A stretch of 64,000 nucleotides of DNA, from contig NC_081842.1 in NCBI RefSeq assembly GCF_963259705.1, positions 92,432,433 to 92,496,432 on the forward strand. The letters run 5' to 3'. Shown here one piece after another: positions 33,375 through 45,810 of the stretch; within the stretch, counting starts at the first letter, position 1; the number at the start of each line of letters is the position of its first letter. Origin of the DNA: Myotis daubentonii. Its lineage: Eukaryota; Chordata; Mammalia; Chiroptera; Vespertilionidae. Below the pieces are notes generated by a model. It did not search any database. It was given only the letters and a program-made list of their open reading frames with translations, and had not been told where the DNA came from. A program made the translations under genes and the position numbers.

Positions 33375-36230
33375 TTGTTCTATCTAGCTGATGTCACATA
33401 ACAAAGTTAGTTCATACAATATGTTTAATTATTTTTTAAATATGAAGAATACAATTCTTTTTTCTCATGGTGTCTTACCTCTGAAATAAACTCCCTCACT
33501 TCACCCCTCCCCCCTGCCACCCCCTGCCCAACTATCCTTTATTTTCTGCTTGATGGTAACTGAGATCTTGAATCTTCAGGTAACTTTTCAGTAGTAGTTG
33601 TGGATACATTGTTTTCATTTTTTGCTAAGAATCACTACTTCAAATGTTCCTTTTGCTCATCAGGCAGAGCAGCTCATGCATAATTTTAAGACAGCAAACT
33701 TTCTTTAACTCTTGTGTACTTAAGTAAATTGGGCCTAGGCTGTTCTTTGAGAAGCCCAAGCAAATGGCTTGAGGTTTTGCAAATTTATTTTTAAACCTCC
33801 ATAACTTCTCTAAAAGAAAGCCAATACAGATAATATTTACCTTTTTATTTTGTTCAGTGAAAAAAAAAAGTTTTAAGCTTCTCATTTTAGAAAATGCATA
33901 GGGATAATCTTCGAGCCTGTCATACTTCATCCCTTAAAATATGTCTCTCTATAGTTCCCACTGATAGGTAGCCCTAGAAGCCCGACAACATTTGCATGTA
34001 AATTCTCCACCCTGATAGCCCAACTGGAGATAATTGCACCAGTAGTAGATATCAGAGGTAAGGATATCATAAGGCTTGCCAGGTCACTGAAGGACAGTGT
34101 GAAAATGTCTATTTCCAGCTTAGTGCATAAGTCTCAATTCTCAGAGCACTGTATTAGGAAATGACAGAAACATGGAATTACAAAATAATGAATGAACAGA
34201 TTGAAAACATAAATTATATCATATTAACCAAAATTCCAAGTGACATAATGATTTAGAAAATACCTTGGGATACATATGGTATATGGACTAGATGTGAGGG
34301 GAAAATATTTCAGAGAGGAAAACTCACCAGAAGCAGTGGTCAAAAACTGGTTGAATTTCCTTAATGAAGTACATGCCTCCTAATGTGCAGTTTTCTGTTT
34401 TCATGTCCCCAAGATAGACCACAAGATGACTGACGGTTCAGCTTCTTGTTGTGTCTCACTGAATTGTTTTCAGACTAACCCAGCTCACTCACACATATGC
34501 ATTTGCCTCAAATATCCTGAATGAGTGTCTGGCCCTTTGAATTCACTAGGAAAGCTTAAACGAAAACTCATCAATTACGAACTTCAGTAGGGCCAGCCAG
34601 AAAATACATTCACACTCACTCCCACACACATAGACACAAAAACACACAGCACCTTATGATAAGCATATCTAATAGATTACACATATTTCTCTTCCTAATA
34701 TTACATTTTAAAATGTTCTGCCTGATGAGCAATTTAAAGCAAAACATAATTTAATTTGATGTCATAAGTCAATGAAACTCTGATAAATTGCATGCATAAT
34801 ATTATTCTCTTTTTGGTTTATAAACTTTGTTTAATGGCAATATCATTAAATATGGCAGAGTGGCTATATTTTTTAATACTACAAATTTATTTTATCTACT
34901 AGAAATAAAATATTATTTGAAATATCTTAAAAATGTTTCCTCTCTGGTTAAATTGCACTTATTACAAAAGTACCAAATTTTATAATTCAGGATGATCTCC
35001 CAGAAAAGGCCATTGGGTTCCCCATGAGGCAGACTAATTTGAAAAACAGCAGCTTCAGAAAGACAGACACTGAATTTCTCTTTGACCCCTGAGCCAGGCA
35101 CTGAACCCTGCCTGTGGCTATAGTAGAGCCTTTATGGAGAAAGGACTAGGAGAAAGCATTGCTGCATATTTCAGAATTTAGTTTGTTCTTATTAGATAAA
35201 ATTTCTCTACTCCCCAAACACCAACTGTCATATTCTCTAAAACTATAAATTCTATATGAAGAAATCACCTTTATTTACATGTGAAATTCTTATGAAATGT
35301 GCATGTATGTATGTATATCAGCTGTGCCTCAAATGATCAGCTATTTTATAGGGTTAAAAAAATCATTGGCTTAAAATTAGAGAAGTGTAGGGGAAAAAAG
35401 GATATGCATTTTTAAAGTAGATTGATTTACACTGAGATTATAATTTGACAGAAAAAACCTTAAACACTAAGGGAAACTATTTTCTCTTTGGACAACTTCA
35501 TAGGCCAATGCTTATCATCTATTTTCCCTGTTAAACAATTGTACAGGGTCTATAAATATATATATTTTCCCTCATTAGTGTTAATATGCTTTATTTTTAT
35601 GAAATATTGAGATATTTTCTTCATGTCAGCTTTATTTTATTTTTATCTTTCCCTAGAACATTTTATAAAAGTGTAAGTTAAACTAAAAGGATAAACTTAA
35701 AGAAATAACTTGTAGCATAATTTTAAAAATTTATGTGGTTTCACATATCTTTCGCTGCAAATTATGTCTTAAGGATTGACCTTGCTATATAAATTAATTT
35801 ATGGAAGAAGAGAAAATATAACTTAAAAAAAGAAATAAGATTTTGAGTTTCACTAGGAAAATTTCAAGTAGTCTATTACAGAAAATTATCAAAATGTCTA
35901 ATTTAAAGTGATTTAAAGTGCAGCATTTTAAAAGCTATGATAAATTTTAAGTTTCTGACTTCATTGACTGACATAGAATAAAATGAAATAAGAATGTTAA
36001 TAACTAAATTACTTAGCTTAAAGATTTTATACAATTACAGTAAAATACTTTAAAATTTAAAATTGTCTTAATTGACTATTTTATATGGATCAAAAATGTT
36101 ATTAGTTTTAATAGCTTAAAATATATTCCTCACTTTATTTATATAACATAGTCCTTGACATTTAAATTTAAAATTGCCAGATGGTGCTTGAACGTTTCAA
36201 TCACTGTTGAAACTATATGATAAATTATCA
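33375..36230. other. AT-rich stretch, no recognised gene
   Basis: 2.9 kb with no repeat I can name. 33940-34560 and 34970-35110 are less AT-rich and could hold conserved non-coding or old repeat sequence, but give no decisive feature. Confidence 0.4.
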
Positions 36231-37140
36231 TGTAACGGAGGCTACCACTATCGGTAGCGGCAAAGCAGGATCTTTGTTCTTGAGTTTAGCCAAGAAAAAA
36301 ATTCAGAGCCAAGAATTCTAGTGCAAGAAGTTTATTTAGAAAGTCAGAGAGGTAGAAGAAGTGAGACAACTGGGCTGTGTGGACTCAGGAAACAAGCTAC
36401 AGAGACAAAAGAAGGACGCGTGAAGCTTAGAGGGGGAAAAAGCAAGGATAACGCGCCTGAGGAAAAAAGAGGGGAAAGTCATGAGCTTGCTCTTCTAGGG
36501 AGAGAGTGTGTGCTCTGGGCTTTTCATCTTAAGATTTTTTATCTGTGCTGTAAAGGCAGAAATTTTAGGGAAGGTCTCAGGGGATGATGTCCATAAAATA
36601 TTCATCAGCTTTCCAGGTGTGTCCATTTAGGGCCATGGTCTCTACTGATCTGTTAGTGCGAGGGGGTGGGGTTATTAGGTATTGCATCTGGTCCTAATGT
36701 CAGCCGTGGTGTCACTTTATCTGGTTTTGCTGCTTTTCTGGACATGAAGCTAAACACAATTGAGGTCTCGATGCTGTCTCTAGTTGGACCAAAACTCTGT
36801 GTCTGTGGTCAACAGACAAGCAGAACCTCATTGTCCTGAGGGTTAATGCTTAAGGGAGTGGCCGTGCAAAGGCTTGTATGGATATTGTATCAGGGTATTC
36901 TCTGGCCGCTTCTTCGTCCTCTGAGTGGCCTGTACCACATGACTAGCAATAAGAAACAATGGGCGTCTAAACTGCATGACCTAGCCACATGCTAGGGGAG
37001 GAAAGGTCACCTTAGGGGTAAGGTCCTAGCTTATTAATACTTGTTTTCCCAGTTTTGCCCGCTGCTAGGCACCCGCCACTTTCCACCCTGTGACCTGGCC
37101 TATTATCCCTGCTCTGCTCATGGCTAACTGCCTCCTCTAC
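36231..37140 (-). mobile_element. LTR of a class I endogenous retrovirus, antisense
   Basis: On the minus strand an AATAAACTTCTTGC polyadenylation region (complement of gcaagaagtttattt, 36325-36339) is followed by about 95 bp of U5-like sequence with a gctacc...ggtagc hairpin, ending at TGTAACGG (36231) on the plus strand. The right edge is set near a purine-rich tract (complement of ctactttccctcttgagg, 37138-37155) that could be the polypurine tract. Limits are approximate and no target duplication was found. Confidence 0.55.
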
Positions 37141-37235
37141 TTTCCCTCTTGAGGATTCTTGGCTTTGAATTCTCAAAGGGAAGGGGGTATAGGGTCTTTT
37201 CTGTAGCTGCTTCCTGTTAAAAAAGCAAGTGATTC

Positions 37236-37440
37236 TTGCTTTCCATCAGAGGGATGATGAGGCCTACGCAGGTTGCAATGGTGTATAGATTTGGTAAAAA
37301 GCAGTATTCCCACAATACCAGTAGGGCTTGTAATGTGGTGGAGTCAAATTGTGTTATAAATCTTAATATTATTGGGGAAAAAGGTAGGATGACAAGAATT
37401 ACGACAAATGGTCTGAGGATAGGAAGCTTTCAGGTAAGGA
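37236..37440 (-). pseudogene. env: Retroviral env fragment (transmembrane anchor and tail), degraded
   Basis: The minus strand, just upstream of the presumed LTR, has an open stretch of hydrophobic residues followed by a short tail resembling the end of gammaretrovirus-like transmembrane envelope subunits. The position, env end then purine tract then LTR, fits. It is only the C-terminal piece, with no upstream envelope recognised, and is not functional. Confidence 0.45.
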
Positions 37441-39640
37441 TAGTGGGAAGGGGGAGAGTACCCAGGCTAGTTGGCCTGAATTTCCAATGTTGTTTACCTC
37501 GACTGATAAATAATACCTCTGGCGATGTCACCGGTGCTCAGGTACATTCTGCGTGGTTTATACAGCATCGGTCACTAAGATAGTTCAAGTATGAGCTGTT
37601 GTGGCAATATCTCAAGTTTGTGTCCAGTGCTTTGGCTGAAATTTGTGAGTGCAAAACTAAGAAAAAGTTTTATTTCTCAGTAATTCCAAGTCAAAGAATG
37701 GGAGAAAAATGAAACATTAGTTTGAAGGGTTGTAGCCAAATATTTAAAGAATACTAGAAAAATTCAGGATCCAGTTCAGTTTATCCGTAAAAGTTAAAGC
37801 TTTAAAGACAATTAACTGAACTAGAGTTTAATACCTACAACTGTGCATTATAGATTTTACTAAAACAAATTTGCTCCTCCTAAAACCATTCTCATTTTTA
37901 TAAAAAAGACAAATTAATATCAATTTATTTACTACACTATGTCCTGTTTTAATTTGGCCTGATTATTTGCATAAACACACAAAAATAGTAATTGTATATA
38001 TATGCTCTTTTAAATTTGCTTTACTGGAATCTCATAGGAATCTCTAGATTGAGTTTCAATTAGCCTCTAAGGGAAAATAAGCCACACAATTACAATCAGG
38101 CTTTGCCTGTAATACCTGTAGTTTTGGGTGAATTCCTTAGGTTATTGAGGTCCCCCAAAATATTGTGAGGTTCTTTCTTTGCCATCTCCCAGGAAAGCCG
38201 CCTTCATTCCTCATGTGAAAAGAATGCCATAAACCATGTAATAAGCAAGGTAACAGGCTGTTTTTCCAAGGGACTTTTTTCTGGCTTCAAAGCCAATTTT
38301 CACTTCTTAAAGCTTTCTGATGACATCCAAGTTGTAGGCATGTCTCTTTCAAACATGACATTCCTGTGAAAGTCTTGGTTAATTAAACTAGTTTTCAATT
38401 GTGTCCCATTACAAAAGGTAATATTCATATTGGATTCATGCAAACAAATACATTGCCATGAAAATAATACTCACTTAATAAGAGTTTCCAAGTTCTAGAG
38501 AGATTTAGTAGGGAGAAAAATATAAATATTTAATATTGCTTGTAATGGTATAATTTACCAAATTGCTTTGAGAAAAAATAAGTTTACTCATACCTGAAAA
38601 GATAAAGTAAAATTCTTGTCCTTTTCACGGAGTGAATAAGAACCTAATTCCAACCTATATTAGCTTACTTCTTATGTTTAAATTCATATACTTAATTAAA
38701 TTTATTATTCAGGCTAACCATATATTTTCTTCTCAAGATTTCTCTTCACAAACCTTCTACAACCTTCCTGGTTCCTTCAAAATGTATCTCCATATCTTTT
38801 AACTCCTATTACCGAAACCATACAGTTCCTTTCCACTTAATTAGAATTTTTAACTCTTAGAAACCTCAATTTTTAGTGAGTAAACAATAAGCAATTAGCA
38901 TTCTTTAGATTGACAAATACATTTCCTAACTTCTATAAACAGACTCCCTCACTGAGAAACAAACACACACCTGATTAGAAGTATGGAATATGTCACAACA
39001 CACATGAACATATAGACAAACAGACACAAAGATCTTTTTAGCCATGAGACAGGTACCAGAAAGCAAAACTCACTAATTTAGAAAGAACCAGCTAAAAAAA
39101 TAAATAAATCGGTCTGCTCAAATGGCTACTTTTTGTTTGTTTGTTTGTTTGCTTTTTTAAATAAGAATTAATTACCACCTAGAAACTTGAATTTTAAAAA
39201 ATAGCCCAGATAAAAGTTCTTGAAAAAGTGGAGGTATTTATACCTCAAAGGTAAAGGGAGAAAATTATAAAAACTTCTCCTAAAAGGACTTTTGTTTCAT
39301 AAAAACAATTATTTTTAAGCCTTTGAAATGAATAGTAGATGTTTTGGGGAAGTAAAAAGAATTGGTGGGATCTGAATTGTTTCTGAAACCACATCTCTGA
39401 CCCTGTAAAGACTTTATTTATAAAACAAGAATGGTCATTTTTAGTACCTTAAGAATTGGGTTGCCACCTAAATGTTGGCAAAGAACTGAAAAATTCATTT
39501 ACCCCTTTTGGGGATGTTTCTTTTTCACCTGGGTACATTTTTCTTTCAGGTTCTGAAGAGGAGAGGTTATAAGGTGGCAACTGTGAGTGTGCTATAGAAA
39601 TTACAGAGGGATCTAGTTTACAGGAGTACAGAGCTTAGGG
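37441..39640. other. AT-rich stretch between ERV fragments, not resolved
   Basis: Lies between the env-like and gag-like pieces, so it may be the degraded interior of the same provirus or a replacement of it. No pol motif (protease, reverse transcriptase or integrase) is readable. A short (GTTT)n run is near 39132-39150. Confidence 0.35.
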
Positions 39641-39864
39641 CAGCCGTGGGCAAACTACGGCCCGCGGGCGCATCCGGCCCGTTGGGCTGTTCTATCCGGC
39701 CCGCGGAGCTGAAAGAGCGGAGGGTTCTCTTGCTCTCCCCTCCGCTCCTTCACCAGCAGCAGTGTTAACATGGCAACATCGGGAAACATGGCCGCAGCTC
39801 CTTCTTCTGAGTCCAGTTTAAGAACCCATTGTGGCCCTCGAGTCAAAAAATTTGCCCACCCCTG
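39641..39864. mobile_element. hAT MITE with perfect 8-bp target duplication
   Basis: 224 bp. Ends CAGCCGTGGGCAAACTAC and the complement of tttgcccacccctg. GCTTAGGG is repeated exactly at 39633-39640 and 39865-39872. Interior is GC-rich with 'ggcccgcgggcgcatccggc' and a subterminal 'cattgtggccctcgagtcaa'. It resembles the non-autonomous hAT families amplified in vesper bats. It sits within the gag-like ERV fragment. Confidence 0.92.
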
Positions 39865-40110
39865 GCTTAGGGTCATCCCTCAGAGCCATAAAGGCTTGGA
39901 TGATGGAACCTCCATCCATTTCCCTTGGGAGAACAACATAGATCTAGCTGTAAGATAGTATTAAAATTGATGATGCCATTAATTGGCCAAACTTCTCCAT
40001 TGCCCAATATATACTGGGGCCAGGCGGTATTACAAAACAAGATTAGCCTTTTGTTTGTTTGTTTTTGAGGGACTCAGAGTTATTTTTTTTCCAATTGGTG
40101 ACTGTGCACC
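39865..40110 (-). pseudogene. gag: Retroviral gag (matrix-like) fragment, degraded
   Basis: Minus-strand translation of this stretch gives a run that I recognise as resembling the matrix region of class I endogenous retrovirus Gag. It continues on the far side of the hAT MITE with interruptions towards 39480. It is in the same orientation as the env-like piece and LTR, so these may be one eroded provirus lacking most of pol. Recognition is by eye over a short region. Confidence 0.4.
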
Positions 40111-41420
40111 CCAAAAGGAGTATCTTGAAGTAGAATGGCCTAGTCTCCCATCTATGAAGAGACAGATATGGAACAAGTCAAGAGTTAGAGGCATACCTTC
40201 AAGTTTCTGGCCTGTTTTGGGCCATCCTAAGGTACAGTAGGGTGCGTACCCTGTCGTCTGGGAGCTACCGAGGGTGTGGAGTGCTCACCACATACTCTGA
40301 GGGAAGCCTTAACAACCGTCACATTAGTGGCTAGGCACTGTGACAATGCACTTACTCTGCTCAGACAGGTGGACTCTACATAAAAATTAAATATGGTCCA
40401 TTTCCCCAAGCAAGGGTTCCCTGCTGGGTGACTTTTGGCCTAGCCAGCCTACTGGAGATGCCCCTTTGTGTCTATCCATACAATGGGTGCTTAGTACCCC
40501 TGTCTCCTTAGGTGGAAAACTCATCCTATAACTCTGGTCTTTAGTGGACTGGTAACATGTTGCCCTGCCTTTCATGTTCCCAGAAACCTTGGCCCTTTAA
40601 GAGTCCTAGTAGGAAGAAAGGAAAGCAGCCTGTAGAAGGAAGGGTGAGGGGAGGGGGGTCCCTTTTAGGCTGTCCCTGAGGCGCTCATGGAATTTAATAA
40701 TGAAGAAAAAATGGTTGGAGAAGTGTAGAAGAGTTGAGTATGTGGTCCCTGTCCTAGTTTCATGGGTCTTAAGTAGTACCCATAAAAGGTTTTAAAAGAC
40801 AAGGAACCAAGAGGGATCAGAGAAGATCCTGGTGACCTGTGTTTATCAGCTGGGCTGGTCAGACAGAGACAGCACTCCAGGCCCGGGGGGAAAATCCTGC
40901 CAACCTTCTGTAAGAAGATCATACATTGCCAAATACCCCTGGGTATGGGAGGGCACAGACATTGCAGGAAAAATTAACAAACGGCAGTCAGTCTCAAGAT
41001 TGATTTCCCCTTATGGAGGTTCCTTTAAAATCATTATTTTCCCAATTGGTTACCTTAAAACAGGGAAGTCCAGAATTCCAAGAAAAAACCAAGTTTACAG
41101 AATGCAAAGTGAGGAGAAGGTGGGGAACATAGCTCAGTGCGCTTCTTTGGAATCCTGCCACACTAGGGGATGCGACATTCTGAGTCCAGCACTATCAGGC
41201 TCAGTTGACAAGATGTAGAATGTAATAACATTGCCAACCAAATTCTCCATTCGGATTGATACAAATCAAAGTTTAATTATAGAATTATTACCTTTATTTA
41301 ACATAACACAGGTATACATATATATTCCTGGTACATATATGCCATAAAAAGTTAAAGGCATTATACCAGAAATATTTTGTATCAGCCTTGATAAGGTCAT
41401 GAGGTAAAACAAACAAACAA
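40111..41420. other. Moderately GC-rich stretch, possibly ERV leader or 5' part
   Basis: Composition and position upstream of the gag-like piece (on the minus strand) suggest more of the same provirus. No primer-binding site or second LTR was recognised. The 128-codon plus-strand frame at 40832-41218 resembles no family I know. Confidence 0.3.
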
Positions 41421-41463
41421 GCCCTGACCAGTTTGGCTCAGTGGATAGAGCATCGGCTTTCAA
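41421..41463 (+). mobile_element. Ves SINE head fragment only
   Basis: 43 bp matching the first part of the Ves SINE (gccctgaccagtttggctca, gtggatagagcatcgg), preceded by a CAAA run. The B box, middle and tail are missing, so it is truncated at the 3' side, unlike usual SINE truncation. Confidence 0.85.
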
Positions 41464-41629
41464 GTATATAGGAAATAAGGTTCCTCAATCTTTAATACAA
41501 ATGCATGTAAATTAAAATTATGCTATTTCCTTTAGAGGAAAAGGTATAAAGGATATTTATCATTTATTATGCCCAGAAATATTCCTTTCTGCATTACTGC
41601 CAATAAATGTTTTAGTGTGACATACTAAA

Positions 41630-42250
41630 GCTTAGTATGGCAGAGAGTACAATATGTAATAAAGAGCCCTATCTTTTAAAGGGTAGCAGAATATACCACT
41701 CTCATATAATGTGCTGCTTCTGCATAAGAATATTTTGAGTTGAAAGCAAAATAAAAAAAGAAAAGCTCTCTGCCCTCACCCATTGCCTATGTCTAGGGCA
41801 TAATTTAGTAAAAGTGGCACCCCTCCCCACTCTACCAGGAAGAACAGAAGTTAATCACTGGAGACAACTCTGGATAACTCTAGCTCAGAGATGTCACCAC
41901 AGGAATCTACATAACAAACCTTGTTAAAGCTGGCCATTATTGACCATAATATATTTCCCAAATATATTTGCCTTCTGACAATTTCTTGACCCTTATGAGC
42001 AAAGATCTTTTACTTCATCTTTTCCCTTCTCTAAAACTGTATTTTTCTTTTTGTAAAGAGTATATAAGCCCAAGTTCTAATCACCCATTTGAATTACTCA
42101 TCTGTGAGCCTCCCATGTGTATGTACGATGTGCATGTTAATAAGCTTGCTTGTTTTCTCTTGTTAGTCTGACTTTTGTTAGCTAATTTACAAGACCTCAG
42201 TTGGAGAACCCAAAGAAACAGAGAAAAAAATATTTTTCCTCTCCAACACT
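41630..42250 (+). mobile_element. Possible solo LTR (class I-like), plus strand
   Basis: Contains a TATA-like 'gagtatataagccc' (42058-42071), a downstream 'taataagcttgcttg' polyadenylation-like region, and a U5-like end (gacctcagttggagaaccca). This arrangement is LTR-like. Ends and family are not established, and no target duplication was found. Confidence 0.4.
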
Positions 42251-42290
42251 GTAAGGGAAAGTTGTATATTCCATATACCATATAAAATAA

Positions 42291-42655
42291 TCTACTCTAC
42301 TAAAAGAGAAACATGCACATTAGTGTCACTCCCCTACGCCCACCAGCCAATCAAATGAGTATGCAAATTAACCCAACAAAGATGGCAGTTAATTTGCATA
42401 TGCAGGCATGGAGCGAAAACTGAAGACAACGTAGAAGGAAGCCAAGTGCTGCAGAAGGGAGCGAAGCTGTGGAGAAGCAAGCAGGGCAGCAGAGGTGGGA
42501 GGGAAGCAAGCGGGGTGGCCGAGGCAGGAGCAAAGCAAGCAGGGCGGCCGAGGCAGGAGCGAAGCCTGCCTTGGCGGGACTCGCTCCCTTCTCTGCTTCA
42601 CTCTGGCCACAGGAAGCCCTCTTCTTGCAGGAATCTTCCTGCAATGGGCCTGTAG
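42291..42655 (+). mobile_element. HeliBat-type Helitron (A-related)
   Basis: 5' end TCTACTCTACTAAAAG agaaacatgc; 3' hairpin tgcaggaatcttcctgca (42626-42643), then atgggcctgtag and host T. Shares 'cgcccaccagccaatcaaat' and 'aattaacccaacaaagatgg' with the A unit at 47652. The interior has 'ggaggcaggagcgaagc'-type GC-rich direct repeats. Confidence 0.85.
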
Positions 42656-42675
42656 TATATAAGTATTATTAAATA

Positions 42676-42893
42676 CTAGAGGCACGATGCATGAATTCGT
42701 GCAAGGGGCTCAGCCCCCACCACCGCAGCAGCTGCTTCAACCCCCTCCTGCCATGGCTTTTGTCTGGATCGATCTGTGGGGATTGGGCTGAAACTGGCAG
42801 TCTGACATCCCCCGAAGTGTGCCGGATTGCAAGAGGGCACAGGCCAGGCCAAGGGACCCCACCAGTGCACAATTCCATGCAGCAGGCTTCTAG
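42676..42893. mobile_element. Helitron remnant with two 3' ends facing outward
   Basis: Left edge ctagaggcacgatgcatgaa is the complement of a Helitron 3' end. The right edge (gtgcacaattccatgcagca, then ggcttctag at 42885-42893) is a 3' end in forward orientation. No TCCTATATAATAAAAG-type 5' end is present. The right half includes 'gaaactggcagtctgacatc', one arm of the hairpin seen at 16915. Confidence 0.8.
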
Positions 42894-42894
42894 T

Positions 42895-44004
42895 GACATT
42901 ATAAAAAAATATGACACCAAATATGTGAGGCATTTAATAAAGTATTTTAACAAAAGCTCGACTTCTTATTAGACATTATGATGATTTTATAAATGATATT
43001 TTGCTTTATATATTGAAAGAGTTATGTTTACAAACTGAGTTTTACAAACTGAATTATTTCAATGTTAATAACATAATATCAATTATATTTCCCTTTGAAG
43101 TTATGTTAATAATTATATTAACAAAATTAATAATGTTGCTAGTGACATTTGAGGGCAAGAATCATCAATATTCATTTTGTCATAGTTGAATATCTCTAAA
43201 TTAGAAGGAATTGTGGAGAAAATATTTTTGTAACAGAATAATTGTAGATTCAACAATAATGGAATTGGTAAAGGACCTTGTCATAATTTTTCTGAAGTGT
43301 TTCATATTACAATACCCTAATAATGACAGAAACTTAGGAACCAAACCATTTCTAAAGTCACAAATACCAGATCTAGAATCTCAGGTTTTGAATTAACTAC
43401 ATTTGATTGTCTTCCTCCGTAATTTAAATAAATATACAGTATTCTATGCAGAATGAAGAATCCAATGGACATAAAACATTATATTGGAAGTTTGAATTTT
43501 TGGACAGTAGATTTTCATGCATTAAAGCAAACCTGGTAAAACCACTCTTCACTACTCACTGCAATTACCTTTTATATATTTAACATGTGACATAGGTTCT
43601 TGTTGGCTTATATACTAAGTAAATATAAAATACAGAATTTGTACATCTGTGATAATTTAAAAGCAGATGCTTTAATTGAGAAGTTTTTTTTTAATTCAGC
43701 TTTTTTATGTGTTAAAAGTAGTAACAATAAAATTTGACATTTTAAACTCTTGGGAAAATATTTACATATATATTGATGGAGTGCTAAAGATCAACTTTTA
43801 AATTTAAGTAAAATATTTTAAAGTCACAATGCTCATTTTCTTATGTATTTAAAAGTTCTTATTCCCTTTTATAAGAGCTATATCTCTATCACAGGACACA
43901 ACAAATTAATTGATTGCCAATTTCCCTATGAATCGGACACAATGATAAATGATTGATATGACCTTCACTTAGTTTAAGTTTACCACATATTTTTTTAATT
44001 ATTC
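42895..44004. other. AT-rich stretch, nothing recognised
   Basis: No named repeat or exon. Confidence 0.45.
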
Positions 44005-44580
44005 TTTTTTTAATTAAATCTTTATTGTTCAGATTATTACATTTGTTCCTCTTCTTCCCCCCCCATAACTCCTCTCCACCCAGTTCCTACCCCACCCTCC
44101 GCCCTCACTCCCTACCCACTGTCCTCATCCATAGGTGCACGATTTTTGTTCAGTCTCTTCCCACATCTCCCACACCCCTTTCCCCCCCTCAAGAATAGTC
44201 AGTCCACTCCCTTTCTATGCCACTGATTCTATTATAATCACCAGTTCATTCTGTTCATCAGATTATTTATTGACTTGATTTTTAGATTCACTTGTTGATA
44301 GATGTGTATTTGTTGTTCATAATTTGTATCTTTACCTTTTTCTTCTTCTTCTTCCTCTTCTTAAAGGATACCTTTCAGCATTTCATATAATACTGGTTGG
44401 GTGGTGATGAACTCCTTTAGCTTTTTCTTATCTGTGAAGCTCTTTATCTGACCTTCAATTCTGAATGATAGCTTTGCTGGATAAAGTAATCTTGGTTGTA
44501 GGTTCTTGGCATTCATCACTTTGAATATTTCTTGCCACTCCCTTCTGGCCTGCAAAGTTTCTGTTGAGAAATCAGCTAAC
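44005..44580 (-). mobile_element. HAL1 copy 4, 5'-truncated, antisense
   Basis: The left side is the complement of the HAL1 3' end (aatctttattgttcagatta). It is followed by the complement of the 3' UTR and the GAA link (tcttcttcttcctcttctta, 44341-44360). The right side is the ORF1 C-terminal part (44361-44580: QARREWQEIFKVMNAKNLQP, AKLSFRIEGQIKSFTDKKKL). Again ORF1 meets the 3' UTR with no ORF2. Truncated at its 5' side. Confidence 0.85.
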
Positions 44581-44699
44581 AGTCATATGGGTGCTCCCTT
44601 GTCTTGATGATATAATTTTACCCAACTAATTGCTCTAATATTTATTTTATTTAAAATAAAATAAGTTAATAAACATATTAAAATAAGCATTATTATTTT

Positions 44700-44940
44700 G
44701 GAGCATCTTCTACATATTTATCTTTTTGTAAATGTTGGTACTGATTTTAGAGAGAGACAGTTGAGAGGGATAGAAAGATAGAAACATGGATGAGAGAGAA
44801 ACATCATTGATTGACTGCTTCCTGCACATCTCCTACTGGGAATGGAGCCCGCAACCTAAGCATGGGCCCTGACCAGGATCGAACAGGCAATCTCCTGGTT
44901 CATGGGTTGATGCTCAACCACTGAGGCATAACAGCTGGGC
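44700..44940 (-). mobile_element. Ves SINE, antisense
   Basis: GA-rich section (gagagagacagttgagaggg) then the complement of the head (gctcaaccactgaggcataa to cagctgggc). Confidence 0.85.
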
Positions 44941-45798
44941 TATATTTATATTTTATGTTCTTTGTAGTTTATGTTCATTATAGATAGATTTTGAACTGTC
45001 TTCTCATATGAGTTTAATATTTAGTTTATTTCCAAGTCTAGAATTATATTAAACACTTATTTTTAAGAAAAAAAATAATCTGTTCATTTAACTCTTTACA
45101 TACTCATGTTTTAAATACATATGTATATATGTATGTGTATATATACATATATATATAAAACTTAGCTTTAATTTCAAATACATCAATTCATATATCACTT
45201 AAGATCAGATATCTATTGCATGTTTGTTTTATAAAATATTGGATAAATTAGTGCGTTTCACTTTCATTAGTAGACCTTGAGACCAAATTCATCAGAGAAA
45301 TAAGAAATGTCCACACATATATCAGATGGTAATGAGGCTTATATAAATGCTAATATATTTAAAACACATTTCATGTAGCTTTCTTTTAAAAAGAAATTAA
45401 TATAAATCTCATATTAATCTTCTTGATTTTATTTTTTGTTTGAATTTTTGATTTAGTTCCTCTTTAAAATTCCCACTGTTTTTATTATAACTATGGTCAT
45501 GATTCATTCAAATTAACGTTTCTCTTCTATTGCTTTATCCTGATGTTTTAAATTCTCAATCCAAAAAAAGGATATGCATTGATTTCATATAGTGATCAAG
45601 TTTTGAGTGGAATCTAAATATGGGTATAGTTACTTTAAAAGCAACTTGAAGTTCTTTATCTTAATATCTTATCCTTACTCTTTAATACAAAGAAAGATAA
45701 AATGGCATTAAACACTTTCATTATCTAAAAAGAAAAATTAAATTGAGCATTGATATCTTCTAATGCTAACATTTCTTCTTTAAAATAATTACCTTAAT
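44941..45798. other. AT-rich stretch with a short (TA/TG) run
   Basis: Alternating AT/GT near 45118-45158; otherwise nothing recognised. Confidence 0.45.
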
Positions 45799-45810
45799 TT
45801 GCTCATGCTG

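Noticed and set aside
40832..41218. 128-codon plus-strand frame
   Set aside because: No domain, hydrophobic pattern or family resemblance; lies in probable ERV-derived sequence of the opposite orientation.
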